Below are positions 46,857-54,584 of a stretch of 64,000 nt of DNA, piece after piece (positions within the stretch are counted from its first letter, which is position 1; each line of letters opens with the position of its first letter). The DNA is from Cupriavidus sp. U2 (lineage in GTDB: Bacteria > Pseudomonadota > Gammaproteobacteria > Burkholderiales > Burkholderiaceae). Position numbers and translations under genes: made by a program. The notes below the pieces were generated by a model that did no database searches, was not told the DNA's origin, and saw only the letters and a program-made list of their open reading frames with translations. The stretch lies in assembly GCF_009663685.2 (NCBI RefSeq), contig NZ_RCOG02000004.1:1-64000 (forward strand), given 5' to 3'.

Positions 46857-47714
46857 CTAAGCCGCCCGCAACACCCGCCGATACTGGATCGCCTCCGCCA
46901 CATGGGCGGCGTTCAGTACTTCGGCGCATTCCAGGTCGGCGATGGTGCGGGCCACTTTCAGCACCCTGAAGTACGCGCGGGCCGACCAGCCCAGCTTGTC
47001 CATCGCGCCGCGCAGCAGGGTCTGCGCGGCGTTGTCGAGCGGGCAGTGGGTGTCGATGGCCCGGCCGGACAGTTCGCTGTTGGGCATGCCCTGGCGCGCC
47101 AGCTGGCGGTCCCGGGCGGTCACGGCGCGGGCGCGGACCGTTTCGCTCGGTTCGCCGGGCGGGCCGTCCAGGATGTCGTGCTGGCCCTGGGCGGGCACCT
47201 CGATCTGCAGGTCCACGCGGTCGAGCAGCGGGCCCGAGATCCGCGATTGATAGCGTTGCACCTGGTCCGGTGTGCAGCGGCACATGCGGGTGGGATGTCC
47301 CAGGTAGCCGCACGGACACGGGTTCATTGCCGCGATGAACTGGAAGCGGGCCGGGAAGTCGATTTGCGCCGCCGCGCGGGAAATCGTGATGTGGCCGGTT
47401 TCCAGCGGTTCGCGCAGGACTTCCAGCACGCGGCGCTCGAACTCTGGCAATTCGTCCAGAAACAGCACGCCATGGTGGGCCAGCGATATCTCTCCGGGGC
47501 GAGGATTGCCGCCGCCGCCCACCATCGCGGGCCCGCTCGCGGTGTGGTGCGGGCTGCGGAACGGCCGTCGGCCCCATTGCGATGGCTGGAAACCGCCCGG
47601 CGTCAGGCTCAGCACGGCAGCGGCATCGAGCGCCTCGGCCTCGGTCATGGGCGGCAGCAGCCCCGGAAATCGCTGGGCCAGCATCGACTTCCCCGTGCCG
47701 GGCGGGCCCACCAG
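46857..47714 (-). pseudogene. comM: comM (yifB), C-terminal part, cut off by island insertion
   Basis: This is the Mg-chelatase-like AAA+ helicase ComM, needed for branch migration in natural transformation. The fragment begins in LLVGPPGTGKSMLAQRFPGL (Walker A) and runs through Walker B (GVLFLDELPEFERRVLEVLR), the Cys-rich MNPCPCGYLGHPTRMCRC segment and the normal C-terminus. It has lost its start codon, promoter and the N-terminal 227 residues, which are at 54585-55265. Upstream in the island there is an in-frame ATG that would give a truncated protein with a foreign lead. Confidence 0.93.
47709..47714. other. Left attachment site (shared core CACCAG)
   Basis: CACCAG is found at both ends of the island (here and at 54579-54584) with weaker similarity continuing to the right (CAGC versus AAGC). 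On the minus strand it encodes LV of SVLLVG in ComM. A short core is normal for serine integrases, which need only a 2-bp common dinucleotide. Confidence 0.75.
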
Positions 47715-47808
47715 CAGCCTAGAGTAAAGGATTACGCCGTTCGGCAATGAGGCAGTGGGGTGCGTGCTAGAGTCGCTACATCAATAACGAGCCAGCTAAG
47801 AGGCGCTT

Positions 47809-48744
47809 GTGATCATCGATCTCTTCTCAAAACGTCAAAGCCGTTTGCGTGGTGAAGCACCCGATGTCTACACCTATGACGACATTCCCAAGCCGTTGCG
47901 CGTACAAATCGTCCATATTTTCGAAGAAACCCTCGGCGATCAGAACGATTACCATGGTTATGGTAATGAGGTGAAAACGGTTTACCGGAATATTGTTGAA
48001 AAGCTGTGCCGTGAGTACGGATTATTTACGTTGAATGGTGCGCAGCGCGATAATCGAAATTATCGAAAGGAGCTTATCGATTTTATTTTAGTTGAACCGA
48101 CTGCGGAGAAAATAATGGATGCCGTTGAGTTGGCATCTTACATTATTGAAAGATACACCTCCAAGTACGAATATCTGAGGAATGCTAACGCATCAATGAT
48201 TGCAAAGGGTGCGATAGAAGAACTAAATACCCGTTTTCGTGAGCACGGTGTAGGTTATCAGATTAACAACGGCGAGGTAATCCGCGTAGATTCTGAACTG
48301 CTGCACGCCGAAGTAGTAAAGCCTGCACTGGCGCTGCTGCGTGGGAAGGAGTACGCCGGAGCGCAGGCCGAATTTCTTGGCGCACACGAGCATTATCGGC
48401 ACGGGAATACCAAGGAGGCTTTGGCGGAGGCGCTGAAGTCCTTGGAAAGCACGATGAAGGCCATTTGTGATAAGCGTAAATGGGATTATCCTGCGAATGC
48501 GACGGCTAACCCGTTAATAGAGGTGTGTATTAAGAATGGCCTGATTCCTGAATTCTGGGCTAAGCACTTTTCTGGAATCCGTAGTACGTTGGAAAGTGGT
48601 GTCCCTACTGTTCGCAATAGACTTGGCGGGCACGGGCAAGGGACCGAGGTTGTCGAAGTCCCGTTGCACATCGTGTCGTACGTATTGCATATGGCTGCCG
48701 CAACCATCGTATTTCTGGTGGAAGCAGAGAAAGCCCTTGGGTAG
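47809..48744 (+). CDS. Abi-type (STM4504/CBY_0614-like) phage-defence candidate
   Basis: A 311-aa protein beginning at GTG 47809, with AAGAGG eight bases upstream. The start MIIDLFSKRQSRLRG and YDDIPKPLRVQIVHIFEETL matches the family named STM4504/CBY_0614, which carries an AbiJ N-terminal domain. The C-terminal third has an Abi_C-like end with TLESGVPTVRNRLGGHGQG. Such proteins are found in abortive-infection loci; experimental proof of mechanism is lacking as far as I know. It stands alone next to the left att site and is AT-rich compared with the chromosome. Confidence 0.8.
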   Translation: MIIDLFSKRQSRLRGEAPDVYTYDDIPKPLRVQIVHIFEETLGDQNDYHGYGNEVKTVYRNIVEKLCREYGLFTLNGAQRDNRNYRKELIDFILVEPTAEKIMDAVELASYIIERYTSKYEYLRNANASMIAKGAIEELNTRFREHGVGYQINNGEVIRVDSELLHAEVVKPALALLRGKEYAGAQAEFLGAHEHYRHGNTKEALAEALKSLESTMKAICDKRKWDYPANATANPLIEVCIKNGLIPEFWAKHFSGIRSTLESGVPTVRNRLGGHGQGTEVVEVPLHIVSYVLHMAAATIVFLVEAEKALG

Positions 48745-48852
48745 TCATATTAGTGCTTGCTCTGACCGAGTACACCCAACGACCAAAGTAGGGTTTGAAT
48801 CCATGTGATGTATTGGTAGCCTTTGAGGCTCCATCATCCTCACAAATACATC

Positions 48853-49197
48853 ATGGGTCGTCGGTTTAGAAAGTGGGCTGTAGCTGTTGCTCTGTCTGCG
48901 AGTTCGCTGTCTGCGTTTGCCGCATCATGCGTTCCGCTGGACTATCAAGAATTGAAGGACATGTCTGCCGATCAGTTGTCGGCAGAGTGGTGCAAGTACG
49001 CCACCGCGCAGAGGGAGATTCTTGACGAAAGGTTCAAGGTGCTCCAAGGCATGTCGTCAGCAAACTCAGACGAGATTGGCAAAGCCTTTGACCAGTGCGT
49101 CGGACAGATTCAGCGAGTGGAGCGTGTCCTTGCGCAGAAGGAAGGCGCACCCGACAAGCAAGCACTGATTGCCACCTGCCGGAAGGGCAGAACCTGA
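48853..49197 (+). CDS. Exported small protein of unknown function
   Basis: A 114-aa protein with a clear Sec signal peptide (MGRRFRKWAVAVALSASSLSAFA) and a mature part of about 90 aa with four Cys residues, helical with charged residues (EWCKYATAQREILDERFKVL). ATG 48853 lacks a strong SD. No family recognised. The 225 bases that follow (49198-49422) show no gene or clear hairpin. Confidence 0.6.
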   Translation: MGRRFRKWAVAVALSASSLSAFAASCVPLDYQELKDMSADQLSAEWCKYATAQREILDERFKVLQGMSSANSDEIGKAFDQCVGQIQRVERVLAQKEGAPDKQALIATCRKGRT

Positions 49198-49422
49198 AAA
49201 TTTCGAGACGCGAACTCCTTAGGGGTGGGGGGGTGTGTCTGGTGTGGCTGGCCGGGAATATCTGCGCGAGGCGTGACGGCACTTAACGCGAACCGGCACC
49301 GGGCAAATCGGCTGGCTAAGCCGTAGGAATATTTGAGGCGGGCCAGGATCGTCGGCCCTAGCCCAGCCTACCCCCACGCACGACAGACGCTCCACGAGGC
49401 TGTAGAGCGTTCCTAGCACGTA

Positions 49423-49986
49423 TCAGGCGGTGGCCTGTTTGATGTACTGGTACAACGTCTCCCGGCTGATACCAAAGTCACGGGCTACAGCGGCCTTGGC
49501 CTCACCAGCGGCCACCCGTTGGCGAAGCTGGGCGGCTTGCTCGTCCGATAGTGCAGCCTTGCGGCCACGGTACAGACCCTTGGTCTTTGCAATGGCGATA
49601 CCTTCGCGCTGACGCTCACGAATCAATGCACGTTCGAAGGTGGCAAAGGCACCGAGCATGGTGAGCATCAGGGTAGCCATAGCGTCTTCGGTGTCAGCAC
49701 GGAACGTTAGGTTCTCCTTCACGAACTGCACACTCACACCCTTGCCTGTTAGCTCACGCACCATGCGCAACAGGTCTTCAGTGTTACGGGCCAGCCTGTC
49801 CATGCTGTGTACGACAAGGGTGTCTCCCTCACGTGCAAACTCTAGGGCAGCTTGCAGTTGTGGACGGTCGGTGTCCTTGCCGCTGGCCTTGTCCGTAAAG
49901 GTCTTGTCTACCTGTACGCCGTCTAGCTGGCGTTCGGTGTTCTGGTCCACCGAGCTAACCCTTACGTACCCCACACGTGCTTGCAT
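49423..49986 (-). CDS. Small serine recombinase (resolvase/invertase)
   Basis: A 187-aa protein. The catalytic Ser is at position 11 in GYVRVSSVDQNTERQL, with VHSMDRLARNTEDLLR and the E-helix LMLTMLGAFATFERALIRER following, and a C-terminal HTH (AVARDFGISRETLYQYIKQA). It is a Tn3-type resolvase or invertase, here perhaps used to resolve multimers of the element. ATG 49986 is chosen because the longer frame adds no family sequence. Confidence 0.9.
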   Translation of the reverse strand: MQARVGYVRVSSVDQNTERQLDGVQVDKTFTDKASGKDTDRPQLQAALEFAREGDTLVVHSMDRLARNTEDLLRMVRELTGKGVSVQFVKENLTFRADTEDAMATLMLTMLGAFATFERALIRERQREGIAIAKTKGLYRGRKAALSDEQAAQLRQRVAAGEAKAAVARDFGISRETLYQYIKQATA

Positions 49987-50136
49987 GTCCCATCTCCTGT
50001 GTGAACTGTCAGGATAGAGTCTAAGACCCTTGTGCGTGAGTGTCAAGAAAATGTGAAATAGACCCTAATCTGACGCTGTGCGGATAGTACGCCTGACGCC
50101 TGTCTAGGCTTTACCTCAGCCTGACACCCGATGTGC

Positions 50137-50162
50137 GATAAATGACCAATGGGTCATTTATC
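50137..50162. repeat. Inverted repeat GATAAATGACC-N4-GGTCATTTATC in a 447-base gap
   Basis: Perfect 11-bp arms upstream of the small resolvase gene. Close by are related direct elements TGGGTCATTTA (50150-50160), TGGGCCATTTTA (50167-50178) and TGGGTCATGA (50211-50220), and a palindrome GGTTATTTAACC (50183-50194). Resolvase res sites consist of several such inverted half-sites near the recombinase start; this is a good candidate, or an operator. I see no supportable gene between 49987 and 50433. Confidence 0.6.
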
Positions 50163-50433
50163 TGCATGGGCCATTTTACCCGGGTTATTTAACCGTGAAA
50201 TGCGGGTTTGTGGGTCATGAAAACAGCTAGATTTCGCACTAAATCATTGATTTTATGGCGTTTTATACCGATGATTTTGGTACGTGCGAGCACGTTTGCC
50301 AGCCCTGAGGCACGGTGTAGCAACGGTTTGCGGGCGGTCTGGGGTCCGGTGGACGCGTCTCGGGACAAAATCACGAAGAAAAGGGATGCGGAGTTACTTA
50401 GCCAATTGGCGAATTCATCCTTGCTGGCCGTGT

Positions 50434-50664
50434 TCAGCTTTTATTGCGTTCGTGGTCTGCCAGAGTACGTGCAATTGAAGCAACCAGATCAGGGGGGACG
50501 CCGTACACGAGCGCCTTGCTACGCATGCGGCTAACGAACTCGTCTAGCTCGGCTGCGCTTCGGGTAGACGGCAAAGCGGCAACCAGGCGCATGCGCTCTG
50601 CCAGCAGGTCGACCAGTTCGTCGTCCAGTGACTCGATAAGCTCCGTCGTTGTCGGTAATGCCAC
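50434..50664 (-). CDS. Chorismate-mutase-like mini-protein
   Basis: A 76-aa ORF from a GTG at 50664 with GGAG eight bases upstream. ELIESLDDELVDLLAERMRL fits the first helix of AroQ-type chorismate mutases, and the end (YGVPPDLVASIARTLADHER) fits the last helix. The middle is shorter than in known enzymes and I cannot find the Lys that binds the ether oxygen, so activity is doubtful. It sits just downstream of the pilin gene terminator. Confidence 0.55.
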   Translation of the reverse strand: MALPTTTELIESLDDELVDLLAERMRLVAALPSTRSAAELDEFVSRMRSKALVYGVPPDLVASIARTLADHERNKS

Positions 50665-50679
50665 ACTTCACTCCAATGA

Positions 50680-50707
50680 AAAAGAGCGCCAATAGTGGCG
50701 CTCTTTT
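50680..50707. terminator. Bidirectional terminator after the pilin gene
   Basis: An 11-bp stem AAAAGAGCGCC / GGCGCTCTTTT with loop AATAGT, 39 bases after the pilin stop (minus strand). Confidence 0.9.
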
Positions 50708-50745
50708 AGGGTAGCACGCTGCTGGCGCAGCGCGCTGATTCACAC

Positions 50746-51219
50746 TTACGCGCCAACCGTGCAATTCGGCGGGCCGTAGCTGTCCTTGAACGAAGCGGCG
50801 GTCTTCTTCGAGATACCGCAGGTCCATGCGCCAGTCTTGTCGCGGCTCAGCGTGATCACAGCAGCCGAAATCGCTTTGTTGGCTTGATTGCCAAGAGTAA
50901 CGACCAAAGTGCCCGAGCCGTCAGCGTTAAACGCGCCGATGTTGGTTGCAAGAGCGCCGGTCGTGAGGTTCGAAACCGTATAGCCAAGGTCATCGTTGCT
51001 AATGGTGACGTCACCTTGGTTTAGACGATCTTCGACAGCAGTCTTATATGCAGACAGTTCGCTCACGGCACGTGCAACCTGCGACTTTGACACATAGTCT
51101 TGGTACTGCGGAATTGCGATGGCAGCCAAGATACCGATGATCGCGACCACGATCATCAGTTCGATCAGCGTGAAACCCCTCTGGACCCGTTGTTTGATTC
51201 CCATCCGTGCTTTTTTCAT
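50746..51219 (-). CDS. Type IVa major pilin (PilA/PilE-like) on the island
   Basis: A 157-aa prepilin. A 15-aa basic leader ends in Gly before FTLIELMIVVAIIGILAAIA (Glu5 present), the classical type IVa N-methylated N-terminus. Two Cys near the end (in WTCGISKK and PNCTVGA) form the D-region disulfide. AAAGGGG lies nine bases ahead of ATG 51219. The promoter at 51277-51292 is of sigma-54 type. A pilin inside a small integrative island, without assembly genes, must use the host pilus machine. Confidence 0.92.
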   Translation of the reverse strand: MKKARMGIKQRVQRGFTLIELMIVVAIIGILAAIAIPQYQDYVSKSQVARAVSELSAYKTAVEDRLNQGDVTISNDDLGYTVSNLTTGALATNIGAFNADGSGTLVVTLGNQANKAISAAVITLSRDKTGAWTCGISKKTAASFKDSYGPPNCTVGA

Positions 51220-51276
51220 ATGGATTGACCCCTTTATTAAGTTGGAACAGCAAAACTGCGCTGTCGGGAATACTTA

Positions 51277-51292
51277 AGCAACTGATGTGCCA
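51277..51292 (-). promoter_or_regulatory. Sigma-54 promoter of the island pilin gene
   Basis: Read on the minus strand: TGGCACATCAGTTGCT, a perfect -24/-12 element (GG and GC 12 bases apart), with transcription start expected about 47 bases before the pilin ATG. Pilin genes of Pseudomonas and relatives use sigma-54 with PilR. Confidence 0.9.
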
Positions 51293-51313
51293 CCCCACAA
51301 CTTGAGGGATAGG

Positions 51314-51422
51314 TGACAAATTCTGTCAATTTGTAACCGTTTGTACGAGCGGGGCTGACAAAAATTGTCACTTCAGCACTTGCCGTCTGACAATCGAGGG
51401 CTCTGGGTGACAGAAAATGTCA
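51314..51422. promoter_or_regulatory. Three TGACA-N5-TGTCA palindromes upstream of the pilin promoter
   Basis: Copies at 51314-51328, 51356-51370 and 51408-51422, plus a half-site at 51388-51392. Centres are 42 and 52 bases apart, near whole helical turns (four and five), so all three face the same side. The PilR sites described for the Pseudomonas pilA promoter contain TGTC cores, so these are candidate enhancer sites for a PilR-type activator. Confidence 0.7.
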
Positions 51423-51433
51423 CGTGCCGCTCG

Positions 51434-51475
51434 CCCGGGCCGGTGACTGTGACCCCCGGGCCGGTGACTGTGACC
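51434..51475. repeat. Tandem 21-bp repeat (two exact copies)
   Basis: 51434-51454 and 51455-51475 are identical. Each unit begins CCCGGGCCGG and ends TGACTGTGACC, i.e. two TGAC boxes. Two helical turns per unit again suggests a regulator-binding array or iteron. It is directly downstream of the HUH gene stop and upstream of the palindromes. Confidence 0.8.
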
Positions 51476-51488
51476 AATGGAGGCACCA

Positions 51489-52130
51489 TCACGCTTGGCT
51501 GACACTGCGGGCCGGGCGCCCAGAGAAATAGACCGTGCCGCTGGCAGGCTTGGACCGCGATTTGTAGATGTAGCTCATCCACTCAGCAGCCTCATGGAAC
51601 TTGTCCATGTTTGACTGGTTGAACTGAAGGAAGGCTGTTCTACCGCTGGAGCTTCGCGGTGGATTGACCCGGCATTTGAGCGTCTGGCACTCGTTCCACG
51701 TGTGCATGATGGCCTTCCGCAATGCCGATACGTTCTCGTGCCTTCCTTCTTCGTTGACGGAGGTGATGAAGCGGTGGGTTTGCCTGTCTCCCGCTCCCAG
51801 TACGATCATGACGTGGAAGTGTTCCCCTTTCTGGCTGTCCTTCTCAACGGCGGCCTTGTAGCGATAGTCGATGCCTTCGGCAGTGAGCACCCGGCAGAAG
51901 CGGGTCATCGCAAGCTGGTAGATGGCTAGGTCAGCGCCGGTAAAGCAAAGATGGAAGAGGCGAGGGTTGCGCCAGTGGTGGGCGCAGTATTCCAGCATCT
52001 CAATACCCTTCTTGAACTCTTCCTGCCGGTGGATGCCACCGTGATTCCTAGTGTTCCTCGTTACCCACTTTTTCCCCTCGATGGTGGGTATGTAGTGGAC
52101 TAGCTGTTTCTCGGTTACTGCTGTTGTCAT
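51489..52130 (-). CDS. Inovirus Gp2/YfjJ-like HUH replication-protein homologue
   Basis: A 213-aa protein. The motif EHFHVMIVL has the His-hydrophobic-His (HUH) pattern, and AEWMSYIYKSR has the Tyr-x-x-Lys pattern of rolling-circle initiators; the general look fits the YagK/YfjJ (inovirus Gp2) family found in prophages. AAGGAGA is 12 bases before the ATG. It may replicate an excised circular form. Alternative: a host-derived regulatory relic. Confidence 0.75.
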   Translation of the reverse strand: MTTAVTEKQLVHYIPTIEGKKWVTRNTRNHGGIHRQEEFKKGIEMLEYCAHHWRNPRLFHLCFTGADLAIYQLAMTRFCRVLTAEGIDYRYKAAVEKDSQKGEHFHVMIVLGAGDRQTHRFITSVNEEGRHENVSALRKAIMHTWNECQTLKCRVNPPRSSSGRTAFLQFNQSNMDKFHEAAEWMSYIYKSRSKPASGTVYFSGRPARSVSQA

Positions 52131-52397
52131 CTGTGGGTCTGGTTCTCCTTTGTTGTGTTCAAGCGGTAGCCTTGGCTCAGCCCTAGGACATCCCTAAGCA
52201 AAGCCTCAGCCTTCTTCCATATGACGCAGCGCGACGGATACGTGCATACGAAGGGTAGCCGTTGTGGGATATGGGGTTGCAGGGAGTTGCCGGAACCCTT
52301 GGGCTACAGGCGAATCAGGGTGGGTCGAGCGCCCTGAAGCTCAAGCATGGCAAGGCATGGAAGGCAATTCAGGTAGTCAAATCTGGCGTCGTTGTAA

Positions 52398-52766
52398 CTA
52401 CGGGAGATGGTCTGCAGGAGACTGCACCGTAGCCCGGGTGATGCTGTGGGCAAACATGGCATTTGAGCCTCGATTTGCCGAGCACGTAGGGTAGTACCGG
52501 CCCACCTCTGATCGTGGCTGTTTTGCCTTGCGGGTAAGGCTAGAAACGGATTGCTGGGTGCGGGCTCTTGTCAGCCAAAAGTCTTCGGCGTTCTTGACCA
52601 TGCCTGCCGAATTCATCTCAGTTTCCGTCATGCAGCGGCGGTCGGTACCGAACTCACCGATGCGATGCTTATCGAAGGCCGACATACTGTTGAAATACTC
52701 GCCGCATGTCGGGCACTGGTTGCGGTCGCCAGTCAGGGCGCGTCGGGTTGCTCTTTGTTGATTCAT
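52398..52766 (-). CDS. FDXHR-type putative zinc-binding protein
   Basis: A 122-aa protein with CPTCGEYFNSMSAFDKHRIG and a later Cys (RRCMTE), giving a C2HC-like zinc site of the phage-borne FDXHR family. The last half has no family similarity that I can see. AAGGAA precedes the ATG. Same strand as the HUH gene. The 267 bases between this gene and the HUH gene (52131-52397) hold no clear gene. Confidence 0.7.
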   Translation of the reverse strand: MNQQRATRRALTGDRNQCPTCGEYFNSMSAFDKHRIGEFGTDRRCMTETEMNSAGMVKNAEDFWLTRARTQQSVSSLTRKAKQPRSEVGRYYPTCSANRGSNAMFAHSITRATVQSPADHLP

Positions 52767-52831
52767 GTTTGTTCCTTAACGCAGCGGGCCACCAGTCCCT
52801 AGCCGATGGGAGGCGTAGCAATACCGCCTTT

Positions 52832-54562
52832 TCAGTATTCGCCGGGTTGGAGTCTCTGGCCTTCGTCCTCTAATGCATCTTGGCGCGCTTGGTCTCCGTC
52901 TTCCTCCTGTCCGTACGCACCAGCCCCAGCCTGCGAAGGAGGAATGTAGTGAATCGTATTGATGGCTTTCAATGCCTTCAGCGCGGCCACATGCACAGGA
53001 TCGTCGGGAGACTGGCGTTGAGACTTCCACGCGCTAAGTTCGAGATACCCGGCCTTCCCATCGAAGTACGCAACGCCAAAGCGTAGATATCCATCCTGCG
53101 CGACCATCGCGCGCGGGCCTGCGCCGAACACTTGCACACCCAGACGTTTCAGTAGCGAATTAGCCCGGTGGCGACCATTCCGGCTAGCTAGGTCAAGTCG
53201 TTGCATGAACGTATCGAACCCGATGGCATCCTCTGCTGCCAACTCCCCTTGGACGTGCTCACGCTGGCTTCCAAGTTCGTTGATGGCATCGCGCATACGG
53301 CGAACGGACGCGGCAATGTCAGGGGACGGCTCTGACTCGAAGGCTTTCACAGCTTTGTCCAGCTTCGCCTGCTGCTCAGAAATTCGCCCATCGATCTCTG
53401 CCAAATCTTTGGTCAGCTTCCCACCAGAGTCCTTTACCAGCGCCATCGAATCCAGACGAGCCAGGATCAGCGGCAACAGTTGCTCAGACTGGTCTAGGCG
53501 GATGAGAGAGGCGCTGCAGGTGCCCTTGCGCTTGTTGGCGCAGCTAAGGTACTTACTGCCCTTTGGTGGCCTACCCTTGTCTGTCATGTGCAGGGCAGCC
53601 CCGCATAGGGCGCACCGTGCAATTCCTTGCCAAACGTTAAAGTTGTCGGACTGTTTGGTCGCCCTTGTGGTCCTACGCGCTTCAATGGCATCACGAGCGG
53701 CATAGTAGGTGTTGGCGGGTACAACGACAGGGAAGTAGTTCTCCACAGCATCGCCGGTGGCCTCCAACTTGCCTTCACCGCCATTACGGGACTTTGGCTG
53801 GTACACACCGAAGACGGCCTTATTGCTTAGCACTTTGTCTATGCTGCTCGTGCCCCATGTGCCGGAGAACTTACCCAAGCCAGCTTTGAAGGACGGGATG
53901 CCTTCAGCATTGAGCATCATCGCAATCCTACCTTTACCGTAGCCATCTAGGGCAAGGTCGAAAATTCGCCGCACTGTCGCCGCACGGTCAGGGATGATTT
54001 GGTATTCGCCATCCTTGTAGCTGATCCAAGACGGAAGCGTTTTGGCAACCGCAATGCCTTCCCGCGCCTTATCTTGCTTGGCCCTCCACGCAGCACCTAC
54101 GCGCATTTGTTTGGTGGTGCTTTCCTCATGCGCTCGGCCCATGATCATGAGCGAATACATGATCTCCATCTCGTTGACCTTCCCGCTGACGTAGGCACGG
54201 TCATCTGCCAAGGTGACAACATTAATACCCGCGTTGAGTAGGTCGATGAAGCGTGGTAGCGCCGTCATGACGTGCTCGCGGCTGAGCCGGTCCAAACTCT
54301 CAACGATTAGGTAGGAGCCCTTTTTGATCTTGCCTTGCTCGACCATGCTGAGGAAACGAGCAAGCTGACCGTTACTCCCAACATGATCGCCTTTGAAGCC
54401 GGATTTGCCTTCATCAAAGAATGAGTATTCCTGCTCGCGTGCCAGAGCAAGGCCATGCTTCGCGCAATAGGCATCGCAGGCGTCAATCTGGCGCTGCTTG
54501 GAATGCCCGCGTGCTTGCTCGGGAGAGCTGAATCTAATGTAGCTGTAGGCTTTCGGTGTCAT
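52832..54562 (-). CDS. Large serine integrase
   Basis: A 576-aa recombinase. The N-terminal resolvase domain has the catalytic Ser12 in YSYIRFSSPEQARGHS and VESLDRLSREHVM. It is followed by a recombinase domain (about 190-290), a zinc ribbon (CALCGAALHMTDKG and YLSCANKRKGTC) and a coiled-coil (about 430-500), as in phage-type large serine integrases. The ATG 54562 is 17 bases inside the right att site and has no good SD or promoter of its own: in the integrated state it must be read from comM or leftover promoters. Confidence 0.92.
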   Translation of the reverse strand: MTPKAYSYIRFSSPEQARGHSKQRQIDACDAYCAKHGLALAREQEYSFFDEGKSGFKGDHVGSNGQLARFLSMVEQGKIKKGSYLIVESLDRLSREHVMTALPRFIDLLNAGINVVTLADDRAYVSGKVNEMEIMYSLMIMGRAHEESTTKQMRVGAAWRAKQDKAREGIAVAKTLPSWISYKDGEYQIIPDRAATVRRIFDLALDGYGKGRIAMMLNAEGIPSFKAGLGKFSGTWGTSSIDKVLSNKAVFGVYQPKSRNGGEGKLEATGDAVENYFPVVVPANTYYAARDAIEARRTTRATKQSDNFNVWQGIARCALCGAALHMTDKGRPPKGSKYLSCANKRKGTCSASLIRLDQSEQLLPLILARLDSMALVKDSGGKLTKDLAEIDGRISEQQAKLDKAVKAFESEPSPDIAASVRRMRDAINELGSQREHVQGELAAEDAIGFDTFMQRLDLASRNGRHRANSLLKRLGVQVFGAGPRAMVAQDGYLRFGVAYFDGKAGYLELSAWKSQRQSPDDPVHVAALKALKAINTIHYIPPSQAGAGAYGQEEDGDQARQDALEDEGQRLQPGEY

Positions 54563-54578
54563 GTGGGGGATTTTGCCA

Positions 54579-54584
54579 CACCAG
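54579..54584. other. Right attachment site (shared core CACCAG)
   Basis: The second copy of the 6-bp core, 17 bases upstream of the integrase ATG. The extended identity with the left end (CCA..CACCAG.AGC) gives the likely att region of about 20 bp. Confidence 0.75.

Larger units (their letters stand above)
47715..54584. mobile_element. Integrative island in comM (6,870 bp)
   Basis: The block lies between the two halves of comM. Joining base 47714 to 54585 restores an unbroken 512-codon comM with sequence SVLLVGPPGTGK across the joint. It has lower GC than its flanks and encodes a large serine integrase at the right end, Abi-type protein at the left end, small resolvase, chorismate-mutase-like protein, type IV pilin, HUH-type protein and FDXHR zinc protein. 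No conjugation or capsid genes are present, so it would have to be mobilised by others or by transformation. Confidence 0.93.

Noticed and set aside
50208..50534. A 108-codon ORF in the island on the plus strand
   Set aside because: No SD, no family sequence, overlaps the better supported chorismate-mutase-like gene antisense, and covers the repeat region edge.
51314..51422. The three palindromes as a CRISPR-like array or plasmid iterons
   Set aside because: Only three 15-bp palindromes at unequal distance; their helical phasing upstream of a sigma-54 pilin promoter makes activator sites the better reading, though an iteron role is not excluded.
52264..52494. A 76-codon ORF on the plus strand of the island
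   Set aside because: Partly antisense to the FDXHR gene, no SD and no recognisable features.
47715..54584. Island as a prophage
   Set aside because: There are no capsid, tail, lysis or packaging genes; the HUH and FDXHR proteins alone do not make a phage.
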